Assembly: GCA_019426215.1 (NCBI GenBank)
Contig: CM033400.1
Coordinates: forward strand, 13,066,568 to 13,130,567
Reading direction: 5' to 3'
Source of the DNA: Buddleja alternifolia
Lineage: Eukaryota; Streptophyta; Magnoliopsida; Lamiales; Scrophulariaceae
Length of the DNA: 64,000 nt
Positions 1-11,705 of this stretch are shown here, piece by piece. Each line of letters begins with the position of its first letter. The first letter of the stretch is position 1. The notes beneath the pieces were generated by a model. It did not search any database, had not been told where the DNA came from, and saw only the letters and a list, made by a program, of their open reading frames with translations. Position numbers and translations under genes: made by a program.

Positions 1-714
1 TAAATAATGAGCAGTACTGAATGAAAAATGGAGATTTGAACGTTGCAAATTTCTCTCTTCTTTCTGACCTTTCTCTGGAATTTTGTGATTTCCTTTCTCG
101 AATAAGGAAATTAAATTGGTCATAGCTAATACCATATTCAAAAATATATGGCACGGAAAAAGTTCATCATTTAATACATACGTGTATATTATGAAATTTT
201 ATTGAAAGTTACGATGAAAAATTCGGCTAAAAAGTACGAGAACGGGAAATAAACGGATTCGTAGACTTACGAGTATAATACGGATATAAATTGATTATTT
301 GTAAGTAAAAATACGGCTTGATTCTATATAAATTTGTAAGATTTATTAATTGTACTCGCTTTTAATTTATATAAATAATATTTTATATGAGTCATTAATT
401 GACAATAATTAATATTTTGATAAATTATTAATATTCAGAGTTTTTAATTGTATAATGCTCAATAATTGTTTATAAAAATTAATGATAAATTTTAAGTTTT
501 AAATTAAAAAAAATATTCGCCAAAATTAGAGTATTATTCGTCGAGTATTATACGAAATACGTAAAGTGCGTGTACTAAACGGTTCAACTCAAAAGTATGA
601 GTATTATTCATTATGTTCGAATGCATATGGAAAACAAAAATATTTTTCAATTATACGTACATACATGTATGATACGTGTATAATAAGAGTTTTTACTAAC
701 ATAGATATCAACAC
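1..714. other. AT-rich intergenic DNA
   Basis: Strongly AT-rich sequence with scattered short TTAAT/AATTA runs. I see no coding frame, RNA gene or transposon end that I can support. A 64-codon frame at 566-760 overlaps the antisense LINE remnant and shows no protein-like composition. Confidence 0.6.
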
Positions 715-2125
715 GGCTAACATAACTTTCCATTTGGCGGGAGAGGGCTTTGTAAGCTGAGTTGCAGGTGAATTTCTCATTTCAGTTCCCAAACCAAATC
801 AACCTATCTTCCACATCACGATGGACCAGCAACGGAAACTCCCTTATTTTTGAATCAGATCCGGAGAGATGTGGTTCCGTAACGTGCTTAGATCCATAGT
901 CTTAAATATCCTCCGAAACCTCGAAATTTCGACCGAAATTTTGGATTTCCGGGGGGTCTCGAAGCGAAATCTCACCTTCGATCCAATTTTGCAGAATATC
1001 TATCGAAATTTTCCGATATTTACAGATATTTTCGATATTTCTCGAAATCTTGAATTCTTAATAAAATAACTTTGTTAAATATCTACCAAAATTTCTCGAA
1101 ATTTCCAAAATATCCCGAAATTTTCCAAATATCCCTAAATTTCGGCCAAACTCAAAATATTTCAAAATTTAAAATAATGTAGTTTTAAATGATGATTTAT
1201 ATTAGAATTGTGGTATTTTGTTTTAATGAAATTTCTAGGAGATTTAGTTATTACTTTACTCTCAAATCATATTTATTTTATATTTTTTGCCATAAATTTT
1301 AATCATACTACTCGACAAAATTCACTATACATACATTATATATATAATATTATTTATGTAAAAAATGCATAATTATGATATTTAAAGTTACACAAAGTTT
1401 CGTTGTAATTTTCCAAATATTTCTATAAACATACATGATTTCTTTAAAATCGAAATCGAAATTTTGAATATACCCAAAATTTCCATTGAAATTTTCGTAA
1501 ATTTACTACCCCGATATTTCTACCGATACCGAAATTTAATACCTTACCTAAATCCCACTCACCATAAGAAGTGATAAAATCTGAAACTTTAGCTCCCATT
1601 CGCCTAGTGTCAAAATCAGCAGTAAGCAAATCTTTGATAGTCTCTTCCCGAAGCCACCTATCATGCCAAAATTAAATATTATCACCACTTCCAATTCGCC
1701 ACCGGATGTGCTTCTTGAGAAGTTGAATGCTCTTGACCACTCCTTTCCATTGGTAAGAATGATATGATTTAGGGGTGAGGTGAAGAAGATTGTCATTCTT
1801 GATATATTTTGAATGGAAAAAAGGTCATGCCAAACAAAACTTCCAACCGATTTTGGCAAGGAGAGACATATTCCGAGGCCTCCTAGGTGCTTCTCTAGGA
1901 TAACCTTGTCTCATTTAACCGTATGCTTACGGGCATTTCCTTCTTTTGACCAAAGGAAAGTTCGGTTTATTTTGTTAAGATGTTGACAAATCCCAGTAGG
2001 AAGCCAAACCGTGTGCATAATATGTGAGGGCATTGCCGACGTAACCGATTGGATGAGAGTGGTCCGAGCCACCATATCAATATCATATGTACGTAAGAGA
2101 AGTTGTAATCTTATAAATATATTTA
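715..2125 (-). pseudogene. LINE (L1-type) reverse-transcriptase C-terminal remnant, interrupted
   Basis: Read on the minus strand, 2115 down to about 1556 gives the end of a plant L1-type reverse transcriptase: residues like VARTTLIQSVTSAMPSHIM, then GICQHLNKINRTFLW, KHLGGLGI, RWRIGSGDNI-stop-FWHDRW, and GEWDLGK. The match resumes at about 890-715 with DLIQK and RDVEDRLIW, then FTCNSAYKAL, the region before the zf-RVT domain. It carries in-frame stops (for example a Trp-to-stop near 1915 and another before FWHDRW) and at least two frameshifts. The endonuclease and the catalytic part of the RT are absent, so it is a dead fragment. A ~650-bp repeat-rich element sits inside it at 896-1544. Confidence 0.82.
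896..1544. mobile_element. Probable non-autonomous DNA transposon rich in GAAATTTC repeats
   Basis: This ~650-bp block separates two halves of one LINE coding region. Its ends form imperfect inverted repeats: left GTCTTAAATATC, right (reverse complement) GTATTAAATTTC, 10 of 12 identical. It is flanked by TGCTTAGATCC (885-895) and TACCTAAATCC (1545-1555), an 11-bp direct repeat differing only by three transitions, which suits an old 9-11 bp TSD as in Mutator-like elements. Both outer parts (896-1160, 1395-1544) are made of degenerate CGAAATTT/CCAAAATTTC units around an AT-rich core. No ORF is seen. The superfamily is inferred from TSD length only. Confidence 0.55.
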
Positions 2126-2262
2126 TGGTGCACCTAGAGCAATAGCACCCTATGCACCCAACACCAGAAACTCAATTTGTGATGGATGATAAAAACCACC
2201 CGCCCCAACTTTTTTTTGTTGTATGTAGGACAATTGCTCCTAGTGCGTGCACCCATAGAATT
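2124..2262. repeat. Possible short MITE-like inverted repeat
   Basis: The left end reads ATGGTGCACCTAGAGCAAT; the right end, reverse-complemented, reads ATGGGTGCACGCACTAGGAGCAAT. The two arms match apart from small indels and enclose about 100 bp with no ORF. It abuts the start of the LINE remnant. No clear TSD is visible, so this is tentative. Confidence 0.3.
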
Positions 2263-2628
2263 TCCCGCGATCTTATGTATCTGTAAATGGTTCTATCTTT
2301 TTATTTATTTGGGAGGGGACAGAACTAAGAAGCATTTCGCCCTTATATTTTGTGTTAAACATCATGCAAACAAATAAATCGATATGATTTTTCCTGACGT
2401 ACTTTATTTTGCTTTTTCACGTGCTTTCACTAATTCCCTTCATACATACAACTGAACAAATTCTCAAAATAAATCGATATCTGCATAGTCCTCCTTTTAC
2501 TGTTATCTTCTTAGGCACTGAAAATGAAAATCAACAATAAGCTACAGCATTAGTTTCAGTTCTGCTTTCATTTGATTTGATCAAAAGTCACCCCACTCCT
2601 CAGGCAAGTGTATCAAACTCCGTGGTAT
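2263..2628. other. 3' flank and probable 3' UTR of the CTNNBL1-like gene
   Basis: Non-coding sequence directly downstream (minus strand) of the host gene's stop codon. A possible poly(A) signal AATAAA on the minus strand lies at 2408-2403, about 220 bases past the stop. No other gene is visible. Confidence 0.4.
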
Positions 2629-5600
2629 TCATGTAAGTGCAGAAATGAACTTTAAGATCTTTGACCGTGCCCTTTCCTTCTCTTCTGGTCCATCAAGATC
2701 ACCAATATTATCATGATATTCCTGCAGAAGAAAAAAATGGAGCAAATTCAGACTGGTGGACAACACTGCCTAAAATAGAAACAAACACATCACGCAAGTC
2801 TGCCATGAGGCTGTCGTCGAAGATGTTAACTTATATACCATCAAATGTCAAATTACAGTGGAGTTTCAAGATTTACTTGGCATCAGTGAAAGTACAAGTT
2901 TGTATCAACTGAACTCTCAACCTTTTCAAGTTGATTCCTATGAGCTCAGAATCCCAGGACAATCCCGATCACCCATGTGATGGATTCCACATAGTATTCA
3001 CCATAGACAAATGTTCATGATTATATCAGGATTTCGACCCTAGGACTTCTTAAGAATCAGCCATATTTTATTTTGTCAGTTCTAAAATGAACAAGAAATG
3101 ATTTGTCACTGAAGGATGTTACTTGTAGACAAATTAACGAGAAAGGGTATTATTGTTTCACAACTATACCACAAATATTACTTTTTTGCACATACAGACA
3201 TTTGTCACCTTTCACATGATAATTCGAATAACCCGACCAGAATTTCACAAAATGACATGGAACATTTCTTCGTGCATATGAAGTAATGAGTTACAGCGCC
3301 AACGCTATGGCAAAAAGATACTCAGGATGTCAGTTAACTAAGAGATGAGGTGATCTTATGCTGTACGAGCACTGGTTTATGGCTGTTAAAGGGTGGATAA
3401 TACCCTTACACGGGCCCACACCTTGGAATCAGCCAAAGTGCGATTTGATGTAGCTGACACGGTAGGAGACCCATTGGGTCTTTGCATCAAGTATACCCTT
3501 CCAGGCCTGCTGTGAGGGTCAGGTCCTGATACAATCCTGTTCTATGTGTCATTGATTAAACAGCTCGAACAATTCATGAAGTATATTAGAAATAATTCCC
3601 ATTGCAATATTTAAAAATTTTAAACAGTCGGCTTCTGCAAAACTTTTATGACCAGAAACAGGATTTATGAAGATGAATACAAATGAAGAATAGATTGAAG
3701 TCTATGTTGATACTTTTATCAATAATAAGTTGAGCGGCTAGTACCTGAAGTATATCCTTAACATGCTTCTTAGTTAACTTTTGCTGCTTCAATAATAGTT
3801 CAATTCTTGCTCTCATCCGAGAGTGCCTGGAAAACACACCACGACCAATTAGAAATGAAAGAATAAGAAAGTTAGAGCTTGTCCCCTCATCGATTGATGT
3901 ATCAGATGGATAGACTTACTCGGATGTCCAAAGATGACCGAGAATAACCGCAATTAACTGCACAAGTACGGAATGATCCAATCACAAGGATCAAAAGTGA
4001 AAAGTTAAATTGGTAATAACAAAAAAGAGTGAGAGGAAGATACCTGAAGGGTATAGAGTCCAGAGTCTAATTTCCGGTTGTATTTCTCATCTTCATCAAT
4101 CTGTAACAACAATAAAGTCAAATTCAGATTCAAAAGAGATTTTTTTGTTTTATTTTCTAAAGTTGTTGCGAAGGCGATAATGATAGAAAGAGGAATCTAG
4201 GCATTGATTAACCTCAAGATCATCAAGTTCAAGCTCCTCAAGCCGTTCAGTCTCCACTTTCACTCTATCAGAATATCTACAAATTGTAGAAGTAATAAAA
4301 GAGATCAAAAGACTTGATTTCTAGAGCAGAAAGGACATGATTTCTAAATAACTTAAGGCTGTAGACAAGTAACGACCTCATGTAGAGTTCCATGAGCCGA
4401 TCTATCTTTTCACACTCATTCTCCACAAATTTGCTCAACAACCTTTCCCTTCTAGAACCCCTCAAAATTCCACCTGGTGCATGAGACAAACAGGCATCAG
4501 TATAACCAAATCATCGTAGAAGGGAACAAAATGCTAAAATAACATATTTCAAGTAGTACTTAATATGAGTTCAGATCTTTACGGGCTGAAGAAGGCACAT
4601 TATCACATTACAACTTTAAGACAAGAGAAGAGAAATGTTTAAATTACAAGATATGCATGTGTCTCGACTCTGCAATAACAGCACTTCAATAATAAGATTA
4701 TCCAACAACTTACTCTTGGACCAAAAATCATAAGCAATATGATTTGATCACATAGTAGCCTAATTTGAGGAGTAGAAACACAAGTTGGTGAACATAATTT
4801 TCAAACTTAAGTTCTAGGAAACTGAACCTCCTCAGCCAGACTGACTGAATTTGGGCCACAGATTATATTTTCCATATGATTCAGAGGGCAGCAACAAAAT
4901 GAAAGCCCAATGAACTTCAAATGTAGTAACCACATGTATTCATACCAACTGAAAAATGCAGTTTCCTGGTATTAACCTCAAGGAGAAAAGATTAAAAGAT
5001 AATCCAAAAGGGACTTGCCTTCTTACCAAAGAGTGAAGCAATGAGAGATATAAGACGCTCTTCCAATTCTTCTTTTTGGATTCTTTTCTTGTTCTTCTTG
5101 CTCAAAGGTATCTACGCAACAAAAGATCAAAAATTTAGTCACAAAGCTGGACAACAAATTACAGTTACATTATAGTGTCCCAAAATTGACAACTTGTTTT
5201 CAATGAAATTAATCAACAGACCACAAAGATAACATAAAATAGTGCACGGACGACACCAATTGATATTGCCAACTTTCACCTATGCAGTTAATTCTGCCGT
5301 CAACTTCTATGCATCAATAACTGTTTTCACTCGCAGTCATCAAAATGTTTGTCTTATGCACACAATAAGCCAAAGGAGCACAAAAACTGAAACTAAAGCA
5401 ATCACAAGGGATCCAGAACAAAAACATTTATAATGTGTTCACAAGTATAACCAAATGCTGCATAAGAAGAGGGAACTGAACTTGCCTTACCCATAAAAGC
5501 TGGGAATGCAGTCTTCAACCCCATCACATCAATAAACCTCTCACATGCCGGTGGATAGTTCGTCATGGCAAAATCCAACGCCCTAATCGCGGACCCATAA

Positions 5601-6532
5601 CACGATTTCTTCTGATTCATAATAATGATCATCAACTCCACACCTTCGGCCTTCACAAACCTCTCCTTATTCTCCAATGGCATTAACAAGCAACACAAAC
5701 AGTCAAACAAATTCTCCACCAGCTCCTCCTCATCACCCGTCTTCGGGTCCTTAGACTTGTACATAGCCACAGCCTGCAACAACGTGTCGACGCCATTCAT
5801 CTGGCCAAACCTCTTCTGATTGGCAACGCTGTTCTGCAACAAAATGGCCAGAATCTCAGAAGCATACTGCTTATTACTATCGAATTCACGAACCTTGATT
5901 CGGGCCTGAAGCCACTTCAATAACTTGGTCTTCTCGCAGACGAGGTCGGACACAGAAGGCTTGACCTCAATAAGGTTCTCAATTGTGGACAATGTATTGT
6001 AAATAGCAGCGGATTCATCGGAGTCATTGTCATTCAAGCGAGCCAAATTCTGGACAAGCAATTCGACGGCGTTATTCTCAAGGAGCGCGTGGACGAGCAC
6101 CTGTGCGGAGTCCTCGTTGTCCTCGACGACGTCAGCATCGGTGAGGTCCTGCAAGAGTGTGACGGCATCAATGGCGATGTCAGTATTGTCGTGATTAAGT
6201 AACGCGGTGATTGAATTGACGGTGCCGAGGCTGACAAGGTCCGGGTAGAGCTCGGGAGCGCCGGCGAGGATTTTGAGCTTCTGGAGCTCATCGTGGAGCT
6301 CTAATTCAGAGTCCGCGAATTTGTCCGGGTTGTCAGGGTACTTTAACCGGGCCGCGGTGTTGGCGTTCAGCCGCCGCTCCAGGGAGAGGGCCAGCCTTTT
6401 TAGGGTTTTCAGGTCCAGAGTTTCGATGCTGTTTTGCTGTGATTTCTCCAGGGCTTCCAGTAGTGACAGGTCGATGGACGGCGCCGGAGGCGAGGAGGAG
6501 CGCTTCCGTTTGTGGGGAGTGGGGAGGTCCAT
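2629..6532 (-). CDS. CTNNBL1: Beta-catenin-like protein 1 (CTNNBL1) homologue, 8 exons
   Basis: Exons (minus): 6532-5486, 5111-5027, 4473-4377, 4276-4213, 4100-4044, 3957-3920, 3826-3745, 2721-2629. All join in frame to 520 residues, close to plant and animal homologues (about 520-560). The N-terminus has a basic nuclear signal (PHKRKRSSSP, residues 6-15), then the family block around KYPDNPDKFADSELELHDEL (about 64-83) and an armadillo/HEAT-type helical array. Later exons carry GILRGSRRERLLSKFVENE, SRMRARIELLLKQQKLTKK and EYHDNIGDLDGPEEKERA, strong plant CTNNBL1 signatures. The family is known as a nuclear partner of CDC5L in the Prp19 spliceosomal complex. The start is the first ATG after an in-frame TAA upstream. 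Introns are GT-AG except intron 1 (GC-AG). No disabling change is seen. Confidence 0.95.
5112..5485 (-). other. Intron 1 of the CTNNBL1-like gene with GC-AG borders
   Basis: Minus strand: exon 1 ends ATGGGTAAG and the intron starts GCAAGTTC, the classic GC-donor context AAG|GCAAGT; the acceptor is TTGCGTAG|ATACC. A GT donor five bases earlier (GG|GTAAGG) exists but leaves phase 1 and cannot join exon 2 in frame, while the GC donor gives phase 0 and the expected residues MGK-IPLSKK. Confidence 0.8.
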
Positions 6533-6599
6533 TACGTCGTCCTTCTGTTCGTTTTCGTTTTGGTTTTCCGATGGAATTTCTGGGTGTGCCCTAAACTGA

Positions 6600-6760
6600 T
6601 GGTTTTCAGGTTATGCATGAGAGGAATGTAATTGGGCCTCAACATAATTGGCCCAATAATTCCAAGATTATTATGTAGCCTTTTTCTTTTCAAAATTAAA
6701 CTTTTATATTCGGGCACTGACCCAATTGATATACATACTGAGGGCCCAAAAGACAAAATA
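6600..6760 (-). promoter_or_regulatory. Proximal promoter region of the CTNNBL1-like gene
   Basis: Upstream of the ATG at 6532 the minus strand has a TATA-like TATAAAA (6708-6702). Three GGGCC(C/A) motifs lie at 6633-6638, 6650-6655 and 6742-6748; TGGGCC/T 'site II' motifs are typical of plant housekeeping promoters. The transcription start is not determined, so some of these may lie in the 5' UTR. Confidence 0.4.
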
Positions 6761-6983
6761 ATGACAGTGCAATTTATATCCTAAACACCCGACTTAGACG
6801 CCATCTCTCTTGAAGACATAAAACCTGGTAGCGAACATATGGACACCCAAAATCACGAAACGATTCCTCATTTTCTCAATATTGAATTGTTTATTGTCAA
6901 GACTGATAGAATGTCATTTAGTCAATGGGGCAGTAAACACGGAAAAAAATAATTAAATCAAATTGAATATTGATATTTAGGTC

Positions 6984-7529
6984 TGATGCACGTGGGATTT
7001 ACACCAATAATATTTATATATTATTATGCGAGAAATTGAGTATTAAAGCAATAAACTATAGAAAAAATAGAGAGTAAAATGAGTAAACATGCAAAAGTCG
7101 TAAGAGTTGTTTTATTGATCATCAATGTTGGATATTTATACAAGTTAGATGGCCTCTATACACATATGGTAAGTTAAATCTTGCTGATTTTCTTCCTGCT
7201 CTATTTATGGTAGCTGAAGCTATTTCTGAAAGCTTTACATGTCCTAAAATCATGTGAAAACGCGTCCTGTCAGGTCCTTATTTAGCAAGGCCGAATCTTC
7301 CTGATTTGGTAAGTGTTTGATCAATTTCCTTGGATTGATATTTGATTGGATATTATCTCTTGATTGATTCATTTCCTTCTAAAGCTTTGACTTGGGCTCC
7401 ACTCCTTTTAATCAAATGAGGTCGAAAACATAAGAAAATTGGGCCGAAATATAACAATAATATAGAAGAAATATAAAATATTCCTAAGGCTTATCAGCTT
7501 GGTCCAATGGATAATATCGACCCACATCA
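6984..7529 (-). repeat. Element T 3' LTR
   Basis: 546-bp copy matching 11155-11700 with scattered substitutions and small indels (for example near 7060-7090), so the insertion is not recent. It starts TGATGCA and ends CACATCA; the TSD AGGTC precedes it. Confidence 0.88.
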
Positions 7530-7721
7530 ATAGTCCCCTCAACTCTAAAGTTTGACTTGTCAAGCTGAAAGAGTTGTAAAAGAATTATTTATGGGAGCCA
7601 AGCTGATAGCTAAAACTCCTCCTGAATTCCTACTAAATAGTTAAGCTAAGAGAACTCTTGATTTTCCTCCGGCGCAACATGCTGAAAAGGTTGTTTTATA
7701 CTGAACATCCAAGAATAAAAA

Positions 7722-8240
7722 TTTCATGCTGCTGCTTTGGCGGGTAAAGTGAGGGTCCTGCAGGACCAGCTGAGAAATGCTCTGGAGCACCAAGAGTTGG
7801 AAGTTCAAGATGCGATTATCAAGGGTCGCCAGATGGATCTGGAGGATTTTCCCCATTATGCCAAGGGGCAAGCCTCCCTGGAGCAGTACAAAGTGAAATT
7901 CCTGGCCTTCAGCAAGTTTCAGAATATGGTGGATGACAAAACCCTAGAGTACTTTGAAAAGGGTTTTGAGGGCTGTAGGATCCAGTTTGCCACTGCTGGT
8001 TATCCTCCTGCTGGGAGTGATGCTTCCTTTTTGGATGTTGATGCCGCGATGGACATTGCTCTGTTGAAGCCTCCTACCCCACCGGCTGAAAATGTTCCTG
8101 AGATAATTCCTCCTATAGCTGTGGAAGAGACTTGCCCAACTCCTGGCCAGGCTACTGAGCACCCAGCCGAGCCTCTCGCTGACAACTTTGCTGGGGTGGT
8201 GGAGAATGTAGCCGACAATGCTCATGCCGCCGCTGAGTGA
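7722..8240 (+). pseudogene. Antisense ORF (aORF) fragment of Tat-like element T
   Basis: An open frame on the strand opposite to gag, about 170 codons, ending TGA at 8238-8240. It lacks an ATG and a TAA lies just upstream, so its 5' part is missing or supplied by splicing. It resembles the minus-strand ORF at 52877-53404 in element G: both share a GF(E/D)GC..QF...GYPP core followed by an alanine-rich segment, then a Pro/Ala-rich tail. Antisense ORFs before the 3' LTR are known for Tat-lineage elements (related to 'putative gypsy type transposon' domains). Its function is unknown. It is not a host gene. Confidence 0.6.
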
Positions 8241-9350
8241 ATCTTATGCTTTTTCTAAAAACAGTTATTTTGTCTTGGTTAGGCTGTGATGTAGCCTTAA
8301 AACAATATTTTTTTTTATGTTCTGCTGTTTTATTGCCCCTCGAGGCATGGGGTGTTTTCTATTTCTTCTAACATTGTGGATGTTTGAATTCTAATTTTTA
8401 CCGTGTCTATCTGTGTTCTGAAATTGTATGCGTATTTCGATGTCGCCTGATAATAGCTGCTTGTATGCAATTAGAATAGAAAATCCACATGTGAAGTGAG
8501 GAAAATAATATCAAATGGAGCATGTGATTCTCGTAGTTTTTCAGCCAGCTGAGTAGCAAGATTACTTAGCGCGTGACTGTAACATGAAAAAGTACACATA
8601 TTTGCACACAAAAAGAGGATATGGCAAAATTTTGTACATATTACAGTTGTATCAGCCTCTTGACTCCCGATGATTCTTCACTCCGTACCACAATATCGTC
8701 CCCGAGCTTGCACTTGGCCAATATGCTACCGGGGGTTTTCCTTCCTTTTTTCTGCCTTTTCTCCTGAATTTTGCCCCCTTATATCATTCTGGAGTATGAG
8801 TGGACTGGTATGTCTCACCCCATCCTGGGGATCAACTAAGAGGCTGTCCCCCCAACCTTATCTCTCCAGTCCATCCTTATTTCTTCTAATGTGAGAAGTA
8901 GACTGAGAAGTCTCCAACCTTATTTCTTCTTTGACCATCCTTATATCTTTTTCTAGAGTGGAGCCAGATAGATCCGACGCCGATTTTCCCTTGACTGGAC
9001 GGATCCAGGCTACCCCTCCAATTTTCCTAACCACCGTCTACTTCATACCACCAGCACCCCTTTGTCTTCGATGTGTGTGAAAGTGCAAATAATTACACAA
9101 ATAAAAAATAATTACACAGAAATTAAATAAAGAGATAATAAAAAGCAATCATAATATTACTTAGGTCATGTTGCATGTTTTTGCCTTGCAAAGTTGGCTC
9201 ACATTCTTCCTGGAATTTGTGGCTCCGCAGAGCAACATTCAGCTCTGAGAAACAGCATGGGCTACTTCTCACCCTAGAATCCTTATCTCAATCAAGCCGT
9301 ATGAGCTTTTTCTCTGCTGGATTATTGTTTATCACAAACTCTTTTAGGCC
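8241..9350. other. Element T internal non-coding stretch
   Basis: About 1.1 kb between the antisense ORF and the gag C-terminus. Pyrimidine-rich tracts on the plus strand around 8740-8960 include a repeated CCTTATTTCTTCT phrase. I recognise no pol domain, which supports loss of the whole enzymatic region. Confidence 0.5.
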
Positions 9351-11064
9351 TCATGCTTTAACTAAACGTTCCAACTCCAGAGCTAGCGCTCTACAATCAT
9401 CCGTGTGGTGACCAGTTTTTTGGTGGTATCGACAATATGGTCTATTTGAAATATTCTGAGAGTCATTTCCTACACTAGCTGGCCATCGTACTAGGCCTTT
9501 ATTTTCCACCTCCATTAGTTGTTGCGCTAAACTCCTTATTGCGGGAAAGGGAGGTCGAAATGATCCTTGATCTCCGACCACGGGTCCTTGAGAATGTCAT
9601 CTCCTCGATCCACCTTGCTTAAGATTTTCCTAGTTTTCTCCTTCCTTCCTTTCCTTTTTTTTCAGCACTCCTCGTCAATTGAGCATACTCCATGTTAACA
9701 TACTTTTCCGCTCGGCTAAGCAACTCATTGAAATTTTTAGCTGATTTTTTAGTTACGGATTTGAACAAATCTCCCTCATGCAGGCCCTGCGTGAATGCGC
9801 TATAATTTTAGATTGGCAGTAGCCGATGGCACTTCTAGAGTAGCAGCATTAAATCTTTTCATGTAAGATCGTAAAGTTTCGGCACCTTTTTGCTTTATGT
9901 TAAAGAGGCTAAGTGGGGTTTGTTCATGCCTTTTGCTGCTAGCAAATTGGTGGAGAAATTTTGTTCTAAACTCCAGGAAGGACGCAATAGATCCTTTAGG
10001 TAGCTGGTTGAACCATAACTGGGCTGACTTAGTCAGCGTTGTTAGGAACACCCGACATTTGATGGCGTCTGAGTATTTGTGCAACAAAGCATAATTCCTG
10101 AAAGTGTACAAGTGATCCTCGGGGTCTGATGTACCATCATAGGTCATCATAGAGTAAAGTTTGAAATCTCGTGGCAACTCCTCCTGTATTATGGAATTAG
10201 TAAATGGGATCCCTCGATCCGCACACACTTTTCTTCCAGCTATTTTCTTCTCCATTTTCTCCATCCTTCTTGCCATGAGATCCCATTGGTTTGTTATTTC
10301 TTTTGTTTTTCTCGCGTCCACCTGGATTTCCTCCTGAAGAACGGATTGATTCATAGTTGTTAATCTCCTCATCGAGGTCCGTTTTTCCTTCTTGTCTTGG
10401 GGCGATGGCCCCAATTATTCATATTATATTTTTCCTCCTGCCTAGGAGGTAGCATTTCTCCTTGGAGTTCCTCCTGATGTGCCATATTGGGCGGGGTCTT
10501 GCCTTCCTGGATTTCCTCCTCATGAAATTCCGTGCACCTCATCTGGCGACCTTCCTGGGCAGGATATTTTCTAGGGGGTTCCCCCTCTCCACGTATGTTC
10601 ACCTATTCAGCAAACTCTATCCTCCCTGCTCGTTTTCCAGGGCCATTTTCAGGAGTGAACTCCAGATCGATATGAGTATTAGCATTTCCTGGTACTTGCT
10701 GTACCGGACTTCCTTTCATCCTACCCGGGACATGCGGATCCGGGCTTTTCTTCGCGGCCTGGACGGCTGCGTCGATTAGTTCCTGCGATTGTTCCTTAGT
10801 TTGGTGATATGACGGTGAAATCTGCAGGGAGTTTTCCATCTCTACATCTTGCATTCCAAGTGATGGAGAAATTCCATCCCCACCAATCGAAACTCCACCC
10901 CCACGTCCTATGGGGGTCTCCTGTAATTCCCCAAGCAATCGCCTAGCCAAGATGGCTGGGGTCTTAGAAGCGTTATTACCTCCAGTCACCGAGAGTAACG
11001 CCCCCTTGTTCCCCATACCTTCCATAGTTTCGTCCATTTCCTTGATATTGTGACCTACCATCAA
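9351..11064 (-). pseudogene. Gypsy gag of element T, broken
   Basis: The start ATG at 11064 lies about 90 bases inside the LTR. The N-terminal part (11064-10603) ends at a stop and continues in the same frame from 10602; a frameshift near 10405-10420 leads to the capsid core at 10414-9800 with YDGTSDPEDHLYTFRN and AQLWFNQLPKGSI, typical of the retrotransposon gag domain. The C-terminus (9581-9351) has YCRYHQKTGHHTDDC, the gag-end motif usual in Tat-like elements. Structural role: particle formation and RNA packaging. With a stop and a frameshift this copy is not intact. Confidence 0.8.
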
Positions 11065-11154
11065 GCTTGCAAATAGAAAAAAGAAAAATTGTGAAAAAAA
11101 TATGAAAATGTTACCTCACGCCTTGAAGCTCAATTTTCCATAGACGGCACCAAT

Positions 11155-11700
11155 TGATGCAGGTGGGATTTACACCAATAATATTTATATATTATTATGC
11201 GAGAAATTAAGTATTACAACAATAAACTATAGAAAAAAATGTGTAAAGATGCAAAAGTTCTAAGAGTTGCTTTATTGATCATCAATGTTGGATATTTATA
11301 CAAGCTAGATGGCCTCTATACACATATGGTAAATTAAATCTTGCTGATTTTCTTCCCGCTCTATTTATGGTAGATGGAGCTATTTCTTGAAGCTTTAGGT
11401 GTCCTGAAATCATACTAAAACGCGTCCTGTCAAGTCCTTATTTAGCAAGGCCGAATTTTCCCGGTTTGGTAAGTGTTTGACCAATTTCCTTGGGTTGATA
11501 TTTGATTGGATATTAATTGGATATTGTCTCTTGATTGATTCCTTTCCTTCTAATGCTTTGACTTGGGCTCCACTCCTTTTAATCAAATGAGTCCGAAAAC
11601 ATAAGAAAATTGGGCCGAAATATAACAATAATATAGAAGAAATATAAAATATTCTTTGGTCTTATTAGCTTGGCCCAATGGATAATATCGACCCACATCA
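11155..11700 (-). repeat. Element T 5' LTR
   Basis: Right-hand LTR, which is the 5' LTR in element orientation. It is followed on the plus strand by the TSD AGGTC and adjoined internally by the tRNA primer-binding-like site. Confidence 0.88.
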
Positions 11701-11705
11701 AGGTC

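Larger units (their letters stand above)
6984..11700 (-). mobile_element. Element T: Tat-like gypsy LTR retrotransposon without pol
   Basis: A complete 4.7-kb unit bounded by two 546-bp LTRs (TGATG...CATCA) and a perfect 5-bp TSD AGGTC (6979-6983 and 11701-11705). The minus orientation follows from gag, from a PBS-like TGGTGCCGTCTATGG next to the right-hand LTR (near 11152-11138) and from a purine tract (TTGAGGGGACTAT) next to the left LTR. It contains gag and an opposite-strand ORF near the 3' LTR, a layout known for Tat elements, but no protease, RT, RNase H or integrase. It must have moved with enzymes supplied in trans. Confidence 0.88.

Noticed and set aside
5402..5485. Open frame extending CTNNBL1 exon 1 past residue 349 (376-codon ORF)
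   Set aside because: The tail after the MGK codons is intronic; the family continues with IPLSKK in exon 2 at 5111.
7722..8240. Independent host gene on the plus strand
   Set aside because: It lies inside element T, lacks a start, and matches the antisense ORF of another Tat-like element at 52877-53404.
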